In this document: piece after piece, positions 9,672 to 18,466 of the stretch | Layout: each line of letters opens with the position of its first letter | Numbering within the stretch: the stretch's first letter is position 1 | From: Desulfobacterium sp. | Lineage (GTDB): Bacteria; Desulfobacterota; Desulfobacteria; Desulfobacterales; Desulfobacteraceae | Direction of reading: 5' to 3' | DNA: 64,000 bases | NCBI GenBank assembly: GCA_030145245.1 | Contig: JAQYWC010000066.1 | Span: 1 to 64,000 of the forward strand | Made by a program: the position numbers and the translations under genes | The notes under the pieces: model-generated | Told to the model about the DNA's origin: nothing | Databases searched by the model: none | What the model saw: only the letters and a program-made list of their open reading frames with translations

Positions 9672-10140
9672 CAAGCCCCTGGAACACCGCCCTGAGATCC
9701 CTCTGGGAAATTGTTTCCAAAGGGACCCCATCGTAATCCTCCGATTCTGAACAGCCCATGGGTTCAGGCGCACCATTGACAGAGGGCTTTACCGGGCAGC
9801 GCTCCATGGTCTCCCTGACCCTGGAGAGCTTGAGGTTCCGGTTCTTGTCCAGCCAGGTGTCGCAGCTGTCGTGGCTCCCCGAGAAAAGGACATAGAGATC
9901 CCTGCCGTCCTTGACGCAAACAAGCCTGTACCCCTGGCCGAGATCGTACTTTAAACACTTCTTGATCCTGGCGTCCCCGTGCCGGGTGAGCCTGCCGGCC
10001 CTGGCCGGCCTCTTACCGTTCAACAGGGCCTGGATGATGGCGTCCGCCTTTTTTGCGGCAAATGCCGTGGCACTTTCCATCTCTTTGAGTTCATCAAGCT
10101 TTTTCAGGACCCTGGGATTGATATGAATATACTCGATCAT
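9661..10140 (-). CDS. RelE/ParE-superfamily toxin-like protein with C-terminal extension
   Basis: This protein of about 159 residues has a RelE-like core: an N-terminal helix pair (RVLKKLDELKEM), then RIKKCLKYDLGQGYRLVCVKDGRDLYVLFSGSHD. That pattern matches the beta-sheet and basic face of RelE-type mRNA interferases. The last 60 or so residues are a polar extension not usual in the family. The start at 10140 is chosen because GGGGAGAAG precedes that ATG, whereas the longer frame has no site. No antitoxin gene lies beside it, so it may be an orphan or may not be a toxin. Confidence 0.62.
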   Translation of the reverse strand: MIEYIHINPRVLKKLDELKEMESATAFAAKKADAIIQALLNGKRPARAGRLTRHGDARIKKCLKYDLGQGYRLVCVKDGRDLYVLFSGSHDSCDTWLDKNRNLKLSRVRETMERCPVKPSVNGAPEPMGCSESEDYDGVPLETISQRDLRAVFQGLVNP

Positions 10141-10174
10141 AGGCTTCTCCCCATTGTTCAGACGGATCATGGGA

Positions 10175-10486
10175 TTATGAGCAGCAGGACCCCTTGGTAC
10201 CGCAGGAGGAACATCCTGACGAAAGATTCAGGCTTGATTCAAGGCTGAACCCCTTACCGGAATAATCAATCCGCACCGGTTGGGCCTGCTCAAGGAGCTC
10301 CTGCTCCATGACATATTCGACACCGTTGTACTCATAGGCACGGTCATTGTCTTTTTTTTCATCCAAAGCCATGGCCAGCTGGGATCCGCCACAACCGCTG
10401 GTGACAAAGATACGCACCGGCATAATTTCCTTATCCGCAAAATAGGCCCGGACCTGTTCCTGGGCCGCAATGGTAACATCGATCAT
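10175..10486 (-). CDS. HesB/IscA-like protein, Cys form of the HesB-like selenoprotein family
   Basis: This is a 103-residue protein of the HesB-related family in which many deltaproteobacterial members carry selenocysteine. The matching segment is FVTSGCGGSQLAMALDE, with Cys32 at the position where selenoprotein members have Sec. GVEYVMEQELLEQAQPVRIDY also fits the family. The C-terminus is rich in Cys (GCSSCGTKGSCCS). A likely role is Fe-S cluster or metal handling. The ribosome site AAGGAG is good. There is no in-frame TGA, so this copy needs no Sec machinery. Confidence 0.8.
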   Translation of the reverse strand: MIDVTIAAQEQVRAYFADKEIMPVRIFVTSGCGGSQLAMALDEKKDNDRAYEYNGVEYVMEQELLEQAQPVRIDYSGKGFSLESSLNLSSGCSSCGTKGSCCS

Positions 10487-10581
10487 GATTTTCTCCTTGT
10501 TTCTCTGTTTGTCTTAACGTCACAACTTTCGTTGACTTCAATTTTTATTGAGGGGGACACAACCAGCTCCGAAAGGTTAAA

Positions 10582-11865
10582 TTAAAGTCCGTATTCCGCA
10601 AGATCCGGCCCCAGATAGGTTCGCTCGTTCTCGCCAAGGATACCGAGGCTGAGGCAGATCAGGGTCCAGAGATGAACGGTCTGGTAATCAGCCTTGTGGT
10701 GATGGGCCAGGTCCTCGATCTGGGCGTGGCAATTGTGGCAGGGGGTTACCACATAGGTGGCGCCGGTGGTCAGGATCTGGTCAAGCTTGATCTGGCCGTA
10801 ATGCCGACGCTCTTCATTGTACCCCGACTGGAGGGAACCGCCGCCCCCGCCGCAACAGAAGTTGTTGGACCGGTTAGGACTCATATCAATGAAATTTTCC
10901 TCTCCCACCACCTGTTTGACCACAAACCTCAGATCATCTGCCAGCCGGTCCCCCAGGGATTTCCGCACCACATTGCAGGGGTCCTGCACCGTGAACTTGA
11001 TCCCGTTTACGTTCCAGTCGGAGTTGACCGGAAGCTTGCCCTCCCGGATCCAGCGGGCATAGTACTCCACAATGCTCCTGAACTCGAAGTTGTGGGGAAT
11101 GTTAAACCGCCTCAAGCCCTCGTACACAGCAAAGAAGGAATGACCGCACTCGGTGTTGACAAACACCTTGCAACCGAGCTTGTCGATCTCTTCGGCCTGG
11201 GCTCTTACGATCCGCTCCCAGGAAGGATCATCTGCCAGGAACATGCAGTAGTTCTCCCCTCCCCACATTTTAGAATAGTAAGTCCAGTCCGCCCCGACCG
11301 TGTGGAGAATCTTCCACAGGGGGAGCAGCTCATCGGGTTCGGTCACAGGTTCCCTGGAATTCTGGTTCAGGGCGAAAAAGGCACCCTCCCGGTCGATATC
11401 CACGGTCAGGCCTTCGAACCCCTCCTGCTCTTCCCGGCACTCTTCGGCAAGATCCTCCACCGTGAACCTAAAATCTTCCAATGGAACCCCCATGGCTCCG
11501 CCCTGGGATTTGAGATGATGATCACAGGAGCCCAGGATCCCCTTAGGCCGCTCCTCCCGGGGCCATTGGGCACGCAGGTAATAGACGAGCTGGGGGATGT
11601 TCAGCTCCATGGGGCAGACATCCTGGCACCGTTTGCACATGGTGCAGGCCCACACCCAGGGATGGCGCCCCAGCTCTTCATCCATACCGAGAACCGCCAT
11701 TCTGACAAATTTTCTTGGATCCATGCCCATAAGGCCTGTGGCAGGACAGCCACTGGAACAGGCACCGCAGGTGAGGCAGGCGTTTAAATTTCCGTTCGGC
11801 ACAAGGGCTTTGACCCGCTCCCTGATACCCGTTTCTCTTTTTCCGATTGTTACTCCATCCAACAT
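10582..11865 (-). CDS. HdrD/TmcB-like Fe-S protein with CCG domains
   Basis: This cytoplasmic redox protein of about 427 residues resembles heterodisulfide reductase subunit D and related TmcB-type proteins of sulfate reducers. Two 4Fe-4S ferredoxin motifs lie near the N-terminus (CLTCGACSSGCP and CTMCKRCQDVCP). The C-terminal half has CCG-type signatures (QDPCNVVRKS, NNFCCGGGGG, TPCHNCHAQ). The start at 11865 has GGGAGGAGA upstream and is preferred over the longer TTG frame. No membrane or cytochrome partner is adjacent, so its electron partners are unknown. Confidence 0.82.
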   Translation of the reverse strand: MLDGVTIGKRETGIRERVKALVPNGNLNACLTCGACSSGCPATGLMGMDPRKFVRMAVLGMDEELGRHPWVWACTMCKRCQDVCPMELNIPQLVYYLRAQWPREERPKGILGSCDHHLKSQGGAMGVPLEDFRFTVEDLAEECREEQEGFEGLTVDIDREGAFFALNQNSREPVTEPDELLPLWKILHTVGADWTYYSKMWGGENYCMFLADDPSWERIVRAQAEEIDKLGCKVFVNTECGHSFFAVYEGLRRFNIPHNFEFRSIVEYYARWIREGKLPVNSDWNVNGIKFTVQDPCNVVRKSLGDRLADDLRFVVKQVVGEENFIDMSPNRSNNFCCGGGGGSLQSGYNEERRHYGQIKLDQILTTGATYVVTPCHNCHAQIEDLAHHHKADYQTVHLWTLICLSLGILGENERTYLGPDLAEYGL

Positions 11866-12272
11866 AAGCGATCTCCTCCCCAAACTGAATTGAAATGGTG
11901 CATGGATCCTGGGCCCATGCAACCAGGGAAGGGGAAAACGCTTTAGAATACGAAAGGTCTGCTCCCTTCCCAACTCTTTTGCAGCCGCCAGCCACGGGCA
12001 GCGCCGTAACTATTATGTCAGTGCCTGTTTGGAAAGGTATTCATCTTTTACTCCTAACGATTGACCACGAGGTTAACAACTCTTTTATCAAGCTTGTACA
12101 TGAAGCGTCCCCAATAGACAAATCGTTATTATGGATAGGAGCGGGCCGGGTTATTGACAGCATTGATAGCAGCCGGAAAGGGACCTGCCCATATTTCGAC
12201 TTGATTAAACACCATTGTATGATAAAAATAAGAGAGTCAACCCAACCCATACAGACCCAAAAGGGGAATAAG
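11866..12272. other. 407-bp divergent intergenic region
   Basis: This spacer lies between the divergent HdrD-like gene and the small gene at 12273. It must hold promoters for both directions. A weak -35/-10-like pair (TTGATT near 12202, then TAAAAA 16 bases later) points to the plus-strand gene. No RNA gene, repeat or conserved ORF was recognised in it. Confidence 0.4.
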
Positions 12273-12587
12273 ATGAAAAACTTTCAGAAAGCTTTTTTGG
12301 CAGTTTTGGTTACGACCCTGTTTTCCATGACAACCCTCACCCCCCAGGCGTTTGCCCTGGGCACGGACGAAGCCCCGTCCTATGAACTCATGGCCGCGGA
12401 TCTCCTCATGCTCAAGCCCCTGGGATTTGCGGCCACGGCAGTCGGGTGTGTGATCTTCACCTTTGCCCTGCCCCTTACCGTATGGTCCAAGAAGAGAATC
12501 AGCCAGGCGGGGCAACGGTTTGTCGTGGACCCCGGTGTCTACACCTTTGTCCGTCCCCTGGGACACGACATTCACGATCTGCCGTAA
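12273..12587 (+). CDS. Small membrane or exported protein of unknown function
   Basis: This is a 104-residue protein, not recognised. Residues 1-29 look like a signal peptide ending near QAFA. After a short polar stretch there is one strong hydrophobic segment at about 50-68 (GFAATAVGCVIFTFALPL), followed by a basic region and the ending PLGHDIHDLP. The start is set at the ATG preceded by AAAAGGGG; the open frame extends upstream to 11895 but without support. It is 73 bp upstream of a radical SAM gene on the same strand. A functional link is possible but not shown. Confidence 0.65.
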   Translation: MKNFQKAFLAVLVTTLFSMTTLTPQAFALGTDEAPSYELMAADLLMLKPLGFAATAVGCVIFTFALPLTVWSKKRISQAGQRFVVDPGVYTFVRPLGHDIHDLP

Positions 12588-12631
12588 GAAAAAAAGAAAC
12601 GGGTGACATCCCGGGTCCGGTCTGATATAAC

Positions 12632-12655
12632 TCCCCCCTTGAAATCAAGGAGGGA
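12632..12655 (+). promoter_or_regulatory. Hairpin enclosing the Shine-Dalgarno of the radical SAM gene
   Basis: The arm CCCCCCTTG at 12633-12641 can pair with CAAGGAGGG at 12646-12654 with one mismatch. The right arm is the very strong ribosome site AAGGAGGG, 6 bases before the ATG at 12661. Folding would hide this site, which suggests translational control. The structure is read by eye only. Confidence 0.5.
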
Positions 12656-12660
12656 ACATA

Positions 12661-13992
12661 ATGGCTAAGAAACAGATAATACAAAACAATCAACCCATGC
12701 TCATGGAACCAGTGGTGGCCAACGCCCAGGGCGAGATCTTTGAGCTGCCCGGCTTTGCTGCCGTTGCAATGGCAGGTCAGGACCCCCTGCTCATGAGCAG
12801 GTTAAATACAATAGATATGCCCTTTGGCAGCGAACTGATGATGCTGCCGGACAGGCACCCCATGGTATTCAACCTTGAAACGGACTGTTTCGAAACCCTC
12901 CGTGAGAACCCCTATGCCCCTGGAGAACCTCTCTTTGCGGTTGCCGTGTTCAACTCCCCCGGTAATGTCAATCGGTACTTCTGTGCCTATGACACGGACG
13001 AGGATAAGAACCTGCTGCCCCTGTTCTCCTACGGTGCGGTCGGTTGGGGAGGCAAAGGTTTCAGGTCCGCCGCGATCCTGGTGGATGAAGAACCCCGCCA
13101 GGACCTGAGACTCATGCCCCGGGAAGGCGTGGAAAAGGGCGTGGATAAAATGCGCACCCAATATCCGGAAAACAGGCTCATGCGCCACCTGGAACGATGC
13201 GGGCTGGAGTATGGATGCCCTGCCGCAAAGAACTTCTTCCTCGGAAGGTTCGAAGCCCCGCTGCCCACGTCAAAGACCTGCAACGCCAACTGCCTTGGCT
13301 GCATCTCCTTCCAGGAGGAGAACAACCTTGTGGCCTGCCAGGAGCGGATATCGTTCACCCCCACCCCGGAGGAGATCGCCCAGGTCTCCCTGGAGCACAT
13401 CAGGAAGACGGAAAACAGCGTGGTCAGCTTTGGCCAGGGGTGTGAAGGCGATCCTCTGACTGCATTCCACGTGATCGAACCGGCCATCCGGATGATCCGG
13501 AAAGAGACGGACCAGGGCACCATCAACATGAACACCAACGCCGGCATGCCCGACCGCCTTGAGCAACTGTTTGAGGCAGGCCTTGATTCCATGCGCGCCA
13601 GCATGAACTCGGTGAGATCCTCCTGCTACACCGCCTATTTCAGACCCAAAAGCTTCACTTACGAGGATGTGGTCAAAAGCATTGACATAGCAGGCAAAAT
13701 GGGAAAATTCGTCTCCATCAACTACCTGAACTGCCCCGGCGTCACCGATTCAGAGGCAGAGTTCACGGCATTGAAACAGTTTCTTTCCGACCATCCGGTG
13801 AAGATGATCCAGTGGCGAAACATGAACTTCGATCCCAGGGCCTACTGCAGAACCATGGAGGCCGCCGGCGGCCCAAGCCCAGCCCTTGGCATGCAGTTCA
13901 TCATAGACGAACTGAGAAACCTCTTTCCCGACCTCATCCACGGGTACTTCAATCCCCCTAAGGAACGTTTCACCGCCACGGCCAACCGCTGA
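12661..13992 (+). CDS. Radical SAM protein
   Basis: This 443-residue protein has a central radical SAM core. The cluster motif CNANCLGC occupies residues 207-214 (CxxxCxxC). It is followed by SFGQGCEGDPL, which corresponds to the glycine-rich SAM-binding strand, and INMNTNAGMPDRLEQLFEAGLDSMRASMNS, the typical beta-alpha repeats. The first 200 residues form a separate domain with no clear match by eye. No SPASM-type cysteine cluster is seen at the C-terminus. The substrate is unknown. Confidence 0.85.
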   Translation: MAKKQIIQNNQPMLMEPVVANAQGEIFELPGFAAVAMAGQDPLLMSRLNTIDMPFGSELMMLPDRHPMVFNLETDCFETLRENPYAPGEPLFAVAVFNSPGNVNRYFCAYDTDEDKNLLPLFSYGAVGWGGKGFRSAAILVDEEPRQDLRLMPREGVEKGVDKMRTQYPENRLMRHLERCGLEYGCPAAKNFFLGRFEAPLPTSKTCNANCLGCISFQEENNLVACQERISFTPTPEEIAQVSLEHIRKTENSVVSFGQGCEGDPLTAFHVIEPAIRMIRKETDQGTINMNTNAGMPDRLEQLFEAGLDSMRASMNSVRSSCYTAYFRPKSFTYEDVVKSIDIAGKMGKFVSINYLNCPGVTDSEAEFTALKQFLSDHPVKMIQWRNMNFDPRAYCRTMEAAGGPSPALGMQFIIDELRNLFPDLIHGYFNPPKERFTATANR

Positions 13993-14015
13993 TACAACCA
14001 ACTGTTTAAGGACGC

Positions 14016-14864
14016 TTAACCGGGGATACCTTTTCCGAATATCGTAGTCCACACCCCATCAGGGCATGTGGTCTCAAGGACAAGGGCTCCCCGCTTTCTG
14101 AGGCCGACAAGCACCTTTTCAGCCTCGCTCCTGAGCAGTCCCGAAAGAATAAACCACGGCTTTGCAAGAAATCCCGGGTTGTCGATGAGATCCTTCATCA
14201 CGTCATAATGGATGTTGGCCACCACAAGGTCGGCCCCAAGCTCCATGTAGTCCTGGGCCCTTGCCTGGACCGGCAGTATCTGCTCCTCAAAAGAGTTGAG
14301 CCTGACGTTATTCAGGGTTGTTTTAACAGCAAGGAGATTAAAGTCCAGGGCAAGCACCCGCCGGCACCCAAGGGCTGCGGCGCCCATGGCAAGAAGGCCC
14401 GTTCCCGTGCCGATGTCAAGCACGGTTTCAATCTTCTCAGTTGCACAGAGATGTTCAATATAGTACAGGCAGACCTCGGTGGTGGGATGCCTGCCCGTTC
14501 CAAACACCACCCCGGGATCGAGGAGAATATGCTTGATGCCGGGTTTGTTCACAAAGGGAATCTTCCAGGGCGGCGAGATACAAAGGCTTCCTGCAGTGTA
14601 GGACTCAATGGCGTCTCCGTGCCACTCTTCACAGGTCATCTGGTAGGAATCCACCAGGATCAGGCCCTCATTGGCCCTGACAAGCTGTTCCACCTCATAA
14701 TCCACAGCTGCGGAGAAGAAGAGAAACGAAAATCCATCCTCTTCCCAGTTTCCAATGAAACCCAGGCTGTGAAACCCGGCCGGGATCGCATCCGGGGTCC
14801 CCGAAAGATAGTAGATGTAAAGCTGCTCATAGGGATTGGCGGTTAAACTTGTCGGATCCATCAA
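14016..14864 (-). CDS. PrmA-like SAM-dependent methyltransferase (paralogue)
   Basis: This 282-residue protein resembles ribosomal protein L11 methyltransferase in its C-terminal half. It has LDPGVVFGTGRHPTTEVCL, VLDIGTGTGLLAMGAAALG and VVANIHYDVMKDLI, which correspond to DPGMAFGTGTHETTAMCL, LDVGTGSGILMIAAGKLG and VAANILAEVIIDIL in the true prmA at 17558. It overlaps the stop codon of the upstream histidine kinase by 4 bp (ATGA), so the two are translationally coupled. With a normal prmA next door, this copy may modify another target. Confidence 0.8.
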   Translation of the reverse strand: MMDPTSLTANPYEQLYIYYLSGTPDAIPAGFHSLGFIGNWEEDGFSFLFFSAAVDYEVEQLVRANEGLILVDSYQMTCEEWHGDAIESYTAGSLCISPPWKIPFVNKPGIKHILLDPGVVFGTGRHPTTEVCLYYIEHLCATEKIETVLDIGTGTGLLAMGAAALGCRRVLALDFNLLAVKTTLNNVRLNSFEEQILPVQARAQDYMELGADLVVANIHYDVMKDLIDNPGFLAKPWFILSGLLRSEAEKVLVGLRKRGALVLETTCPDGVWTTIFGKGIPG

Positions 14865-16555
14865 TTCTCCTCAATGTTTAGGGCTGGAAGAACCACGGAA
14901 AAGGTCGATCCCTGCCCCGGACGACTCCGGACGGTGACAACTCCGCCGTGGTTCCTTACAATGCCGTAGACAGAGGCAAGACCGAGTCCCGTACCCCTGC
15001 CCATCTGTTTGGTTGTAAAAAAGGGATCAAACACCCTGGTTCGGGTCTCGTCGTCCATGCCTTTTCCCCTGTCGGTGACTGAAAATTTCACAAACCGTCC
15101 GGGTCTCAGCCCATTGGGTTCTAAATCGTCACCATCGAGGATGATATTTTGGGTTTCAACGGAAAGAAGACTGCTCGAGGGCATGGCTTCGGATGCATTC
15201 AGAAAAAGGTTGAGCACCACCTGCTCCATCTGGGACCTGTCGGCTTCCACCTGCCAGACCTCTTCCTGGTACCGGCAATGGATCTCCAGATCCTTTCGGG
15301 TCCGGCTGAACATGTCCAGATTTCTCTCCAGAACCTCGTTGATGCTCAGGGGGGCTGGGGCGTATTTCCCCCCCCTGGCAAACCCGAGGAGCTGGCGGAC
15401 CACCCTTGCCCCTGTATCCACAAGTTCAGTGATCTTTTTAGCCTTTTGGTTGCTGACCTCCCCGGGTTCGGTCCATCGCCGGATCAGTCCGGCATTGCCC
15501 TGGATCGCCATCAACAGGTTGTTGAAATCATGGGCCACGCCGCCGGCCAGGGTTCCCAAGGCCTCGAGTTTCTGGGCGTTCAAGAGCTTCGCTTCGATCT
15601 CCTGGCGCTCAAGAATCCGCTTTTCAAGCTCGAGGTTGACCGTTTCAAGCTCCCGGGTCCTTTCAAGCACCATGGATTCAAGGGTGTCCCTGTGCTGCTC
15701 CAGCTCCTCCCAGGTGGAAACGACCATGTTCCTCAGGTTGTCAAAGGCAAGGTTAAGATTTTCCATCTCCAGGGTTGACCGGGGAATTTGATCAAAGGAA
15801 ATTTTTTCTATCCGCTGCTTCAGATCCTCTCTCCCGGGACCTGCCCGGACGGCAGTGATGGACCGGATAAAGGCCTCAAGGGGCGCCATGCTGGTCTTCA
15901 CCACAACAACGATCATGGACAGCACAACAATGAGAACAAGGAACCCCACCCCCAGGATGCTCAATCTGATATGGGTTAGCTTGTTGGTCAGAGTCTTTCT
16001 GGAAAACCCCATTCTCAAGGCGCCAAGGCTCTCCCCCATATACCGGATATCCCATAGTGTATCAAAGATCTCCTCACCCTGCTCTCCCCGGATCGCGCCA
16101 TTGAACCTGACCTCCTCTTTAAGCCGGGTCCTGTAGGCATTAAAGCTCATGGCATCATTCCCCCCCAGGGAATAAAAGATATCGTTGAAAACAGGTTCAC
16201 CCCCGGGCTGCACAAGGGGAACCCGCAACGGCTCGACCGTTCCGACCCTGGTCGTGTCATCACAGAGCAATATCTCCCCATCAGAATCAGTAATATAGAA
16301 GTAGAGCATGGAAGTGTCGTTTTGCATGTCGCTTTTGAGGGCCAGCACCATATACCGCCAGTTTGAACTGTACATGAGGTGGCCCATGCGCCGGGTAAGG
16401 GCTTCGGACTTTACGTAAATTCGTTTCAACTCACCGGCCTCGAGATCTTTTTTCTCAACCGCGGTGACGAACCAGGCCGTCGATAAAAAGGCTGTAACGA
16501 GCACCAGGCCAACGGCGACCAGGAGCCGGGTCTGTAGTTTAATCTTCTGTTTCAT
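14861..16555 (-). CDS. Membrane sensor histidine kinase, NtrB-like core, no receiver
   Basis: This 564-residue kinase has membrane segments at about 10-30 and 192-215 with a periplasmic sensor between them. A HAMP-like stretch and a coiled coil (about 265-325) follow. The phospho-acceptor region is LAGGVAHDFNNLL, with His at about residue 338. The ATPase domain has the N box (NLFLNASEAM) and G boxes (DRGKGMD, GRGTGLGLASVYGIV). There is no receiver domain, and no response regulator gene adjoins. It sits between a periplasmic protein gene and a PrmA-like gene in one operon. Confidence 0.92.
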   Translation of the reverse strand: MKQKIKLQTRLLVAVGLVLVTAFLSTAWFVTAVEKKDLEAGELKRIYVKSEALTRRMGHLMYSSNWRYMVLALKSDMQNDTSMLYFYITDSDGEILLCDDTTRVGTVEPLRVPLVQPGGEPVFNDIFYSLGGNDAMSFNAYRTRLKEEVRFNGAIRGEQGEEIFDTLWDIRYMGESLGALRMGFSRKTLTNKLTHIRLSILGVGFLVLIVVLSMIVVVVKTSMAPLEAFIRSITAVRAGPGREDLKQRIEKISFDQIPRSTLEMENLNLAFDNLRNMVVSTWEELEQHRDTLESMVLERTRELETVNLELEKRILERQEIEAKLLNAQKLEALGTLAGGVAHDFNNLLMAIQGNAGLIRRWTEPGEVSNQKAKKITELVDTGARVVRQLLGFARGGKYAPAPLSINEVLERNLDMFSRTRKDLEIHCRYQEEVWQVEADRSQMEQVVLNLFLNASEAMPSSSLLSVETQNIILDGDDLEPNGLRPGRFVKFSVTDRGKGMDDETRTRVFDPFFTTKQMGRGTGLGLASVYGIVRNHGGVVTVRSRPGQGSTFSVVLPALNIEEN

Positions 16556-16564
16556 GACAGACCA

Positions 16565-17473
16565 TCAGCGTATGGAGATTTTTTTAAGGAAAAAGAAAGC
16601 GCCCGACTCAGGGACGGTCCCTGCAAGCTCCGGATGAGCCTCAAGGGGGAACTGAATTGAGAATGGCCCCCCAAACACCGGATGAAGGGGAGCGTTTCCC
16701 ATGGCGGTAACCATGACAATGGGATAATCGAGCAGGGCCATATCCAGGGTAATAACCGGACCTGCAAAGGGGATCAGGGTGATTTTATTCCCTTTGGTGA
16801 CACCGGCCGAGCGCAGAAGACGTTTCAAGGGGATGCCCGATGCCGTGGTGAACCGGCCGGGATAATCATGGCGAAAGCCCGAGGGAATCGAGACCCTGGA
16901 AAAATCCAGATCCTGGGTCAAGGTTTCAAGGGAATCTTGAAACAAGGTTTGGGAGCTGTTCCCTGCCTCGACGATCACTCCCGGATTTTCCATGGTGCCG
17001 CTGAACATGGCTTCAACATACCAGGTATACCCGCTTCCATGGACCTTTTCCGAGGAGTCGTAAATGATCTTCAGGGGACCTCCTCCCAACCGGGAGATGC
17101 CATGGCCGTCCATGCTGAAGGAGAGGATCACCTGTTCCCTCAACACCCGCTCCCGTGGGATATATTCAACATACTGATCCCTGCCCACAACGGTCACGCC
17201 CTTGTCAAGGGGAGTCCCTGCAAGCTCAAACAGCTGTTTTACCGAGATACCGGTAAATTTAACCCGGCCGTTGTCCTTGAAGTTGGGATCAACGGTCTCG
17301 ATGGTCCTGGCAAAGGGCTTCATGGCATCCATATCCACCACAACCGATGATACCCCCCTTGATTCTGGCCTGATAATGGTGACAGAAGGAGAGCCAAGGG
17401 CACCCAAAGGCGCCAGCGCCACGCTCGCGACAACCGCCATGACCACTATTTTTTTCTTAAACCCTTTATTCAT
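16565..17473 (-). CDS. Exported protein with two sulfite-oxidase-fold-like repeats
   Basis: This 302-residue exported protein has a signal peptide ending near residue 28. Two halves share a pattern resembling the Moco-binding fold of Oxidored_molyb proteins. The first half has VKFTGISVKQLFELAG, YVEYIPRERV and GGGPLKIIYDSS; the second has PLKRLLRSAG, LDYPIVMVTAMG and FGGPFSIQFPLEAHPELAG. The cysteine that would bind the cofactor is absent. It lies 9 bp upstream of the histidine kinase on the same strand, so it may be that kinase's periplasmic partner. Fold assignment is by pattern only. Confidence 0.6.
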   Translation of the reverse strand: MNKGFKKKIVVMAVVASVALAPLGALGSPSVTIIRPESRGVSSVVVDMDAMKPFARTIETVDPNFKDNGRVKFTGISVKQLFELAGTPLDKGVTVVGRDQYVEYIPRERVLREQVILSFSMDGHGISRLGGGPLKIIYDSSEKVHGSGYTWYVEAMFSGTMENPGVIVEAGNSSQTLFQDSLETLTQDLDFSRVSIPSGFRHDYPGRFTTASGIPLKRLLRSAGVTKGNKITLIPFAGPVITLDMALLDYPIVMVTAMGNAPLHPVFGGPFSIQFPLEAHPELAGTVPESGAFFFLKKISIR

Positions 17474-17557
17474 ACAAAAGATCCTGATAGAGTTAACCGT
17501 TTTTTGCTATTTTGTTACCTAAATCCCATCAATAAATCAAGATAAGAGTGAATTACC

Positions 17558-18466
17558 ATGAAATGGATACATGTGAAAGCCTGTTTTCAATCGGACAATA
17601 TGGAGCTTGCAGAGGAGCTTGTCTCGGAAATATTTTTTGACCTTGGACTGAAAGGAGTGGTGTGCGAGGTACCGCTTCCTGAACCTGAAGAGGGGTTTGG
17701 CAGCAACGCCCTGGCCCAGCCGGAAGACCATTCCATCTCGGGTTATCTTCCCGACATCGACTCGTCCCAATCCCTTCTTGCGACAATACGCAGACAAGCT
17801 TCCGCCCTTGAAGGGATCAGCGTCACCATCACCACCCAAACCGTTGACGACGAGGATTGGGCGGAATCCTGGAAGGATTTTTTCTTTGTCACACGGGTCA
17901 CGGACACCATGGTGATCCGGCCGGAATGGCGTGAGTTCGACCCGGGCCCTGATGACGTTGTCATCGATCTCGATCCGGGCATGGCCTTTGGCACCGGAAC
18001 CCATGAGACAACGGCCATGTGTCTCGGCCTGGTGGAAGCGTATATGAAGCCCGGGCTCTCTTTCCTGGATGTGGGCACGGGATCCGGCATTCTCATGATC
18101 GCCGCAGGCAAACTTGGTGCCGGCAAACTTGAGGGACTGGACAACGACGAAGCAGCCGTGATCATCGCCCGGGAAAATCTTGAAAAGAACGGGATCGCCC
18201 CCAAAGAATTCGAAATCGCCTGCGCCACCCTTGACCGCTATCCCGAGAAAAAGTTCGATGTTGTAGCGGCCAACATCCTTGCTGAGGTGATCATCGACAT
18301 CCTGCCCGACATAAAATCACGGCTTGCCCCGGGCGGCACCGCCATCCTCTCCGGCATCATCAACCTCTGGCATGACAAGGTGACAGCAGCCCTTGCCGAC
18401 AACGGATTCACCGTTCTGAAAACCGAAATCCGGGGCGAGTGGGTGGCAATGGCCGTTACCCTTTAG
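17558..18466 (+). CDS. prmA: Ribosomal protein L11 methyltransferase PrmA
   Basis: PrmA trimethylates ribosomal protein L11. The 302-residue protein has the N-terminal substrate domain (MKWIHVKACFQSDNMELAEELV), the WAESWKDFF motif, and the methyltransferase core with DPGMAFGTGTHETTAMCL, LDVGTGSGIL, VAANILAEV and the ending SGIINLWHDK. All are classic PrmA features. Its 3' end overlaps the convergent deacetylase gene by 11 bp. Confidence 0.95.
   Translation: MKWIHVKACFQSDNMELAEELVSEIFFDLGLKGVVCEVPLPEPEEGFGSNALAQPEDHSISGYLPDIDSSQSLLATIRRQASALEGISVTITTQTVDDEDWAESWKDFFFVTRVTDTMVIRPEWREFDPGPDDVVIDLDPGMAFGTGTHETTAMCLGLVEAYMKPGLSFLDVGTGSGILMIAAGKLGAGKLEGLDNDEAAVIIARENLEKNGIAPKEFEIACATLDRYPEKKFDVVAANILAEVIIDILPDIKSRLAPGGTAILSGIINLWHDKVTAALADNGFTVLKTEIRGEWVAMAVTL

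Noticed and set aside
10672-11787. Plus-strand open frame of 371 codons opposite the HdrD-like gene
   Set aside because: The translation has no family pattern, while the minus strand encodes clear ferredoxin and CCG motifs.
17496-17520. TTTTTTGCTATTTTG upstream of prmA as a minus-strand AGCA repeat
   Set aside because: Only one repeat is present; the second and third positions do not match.
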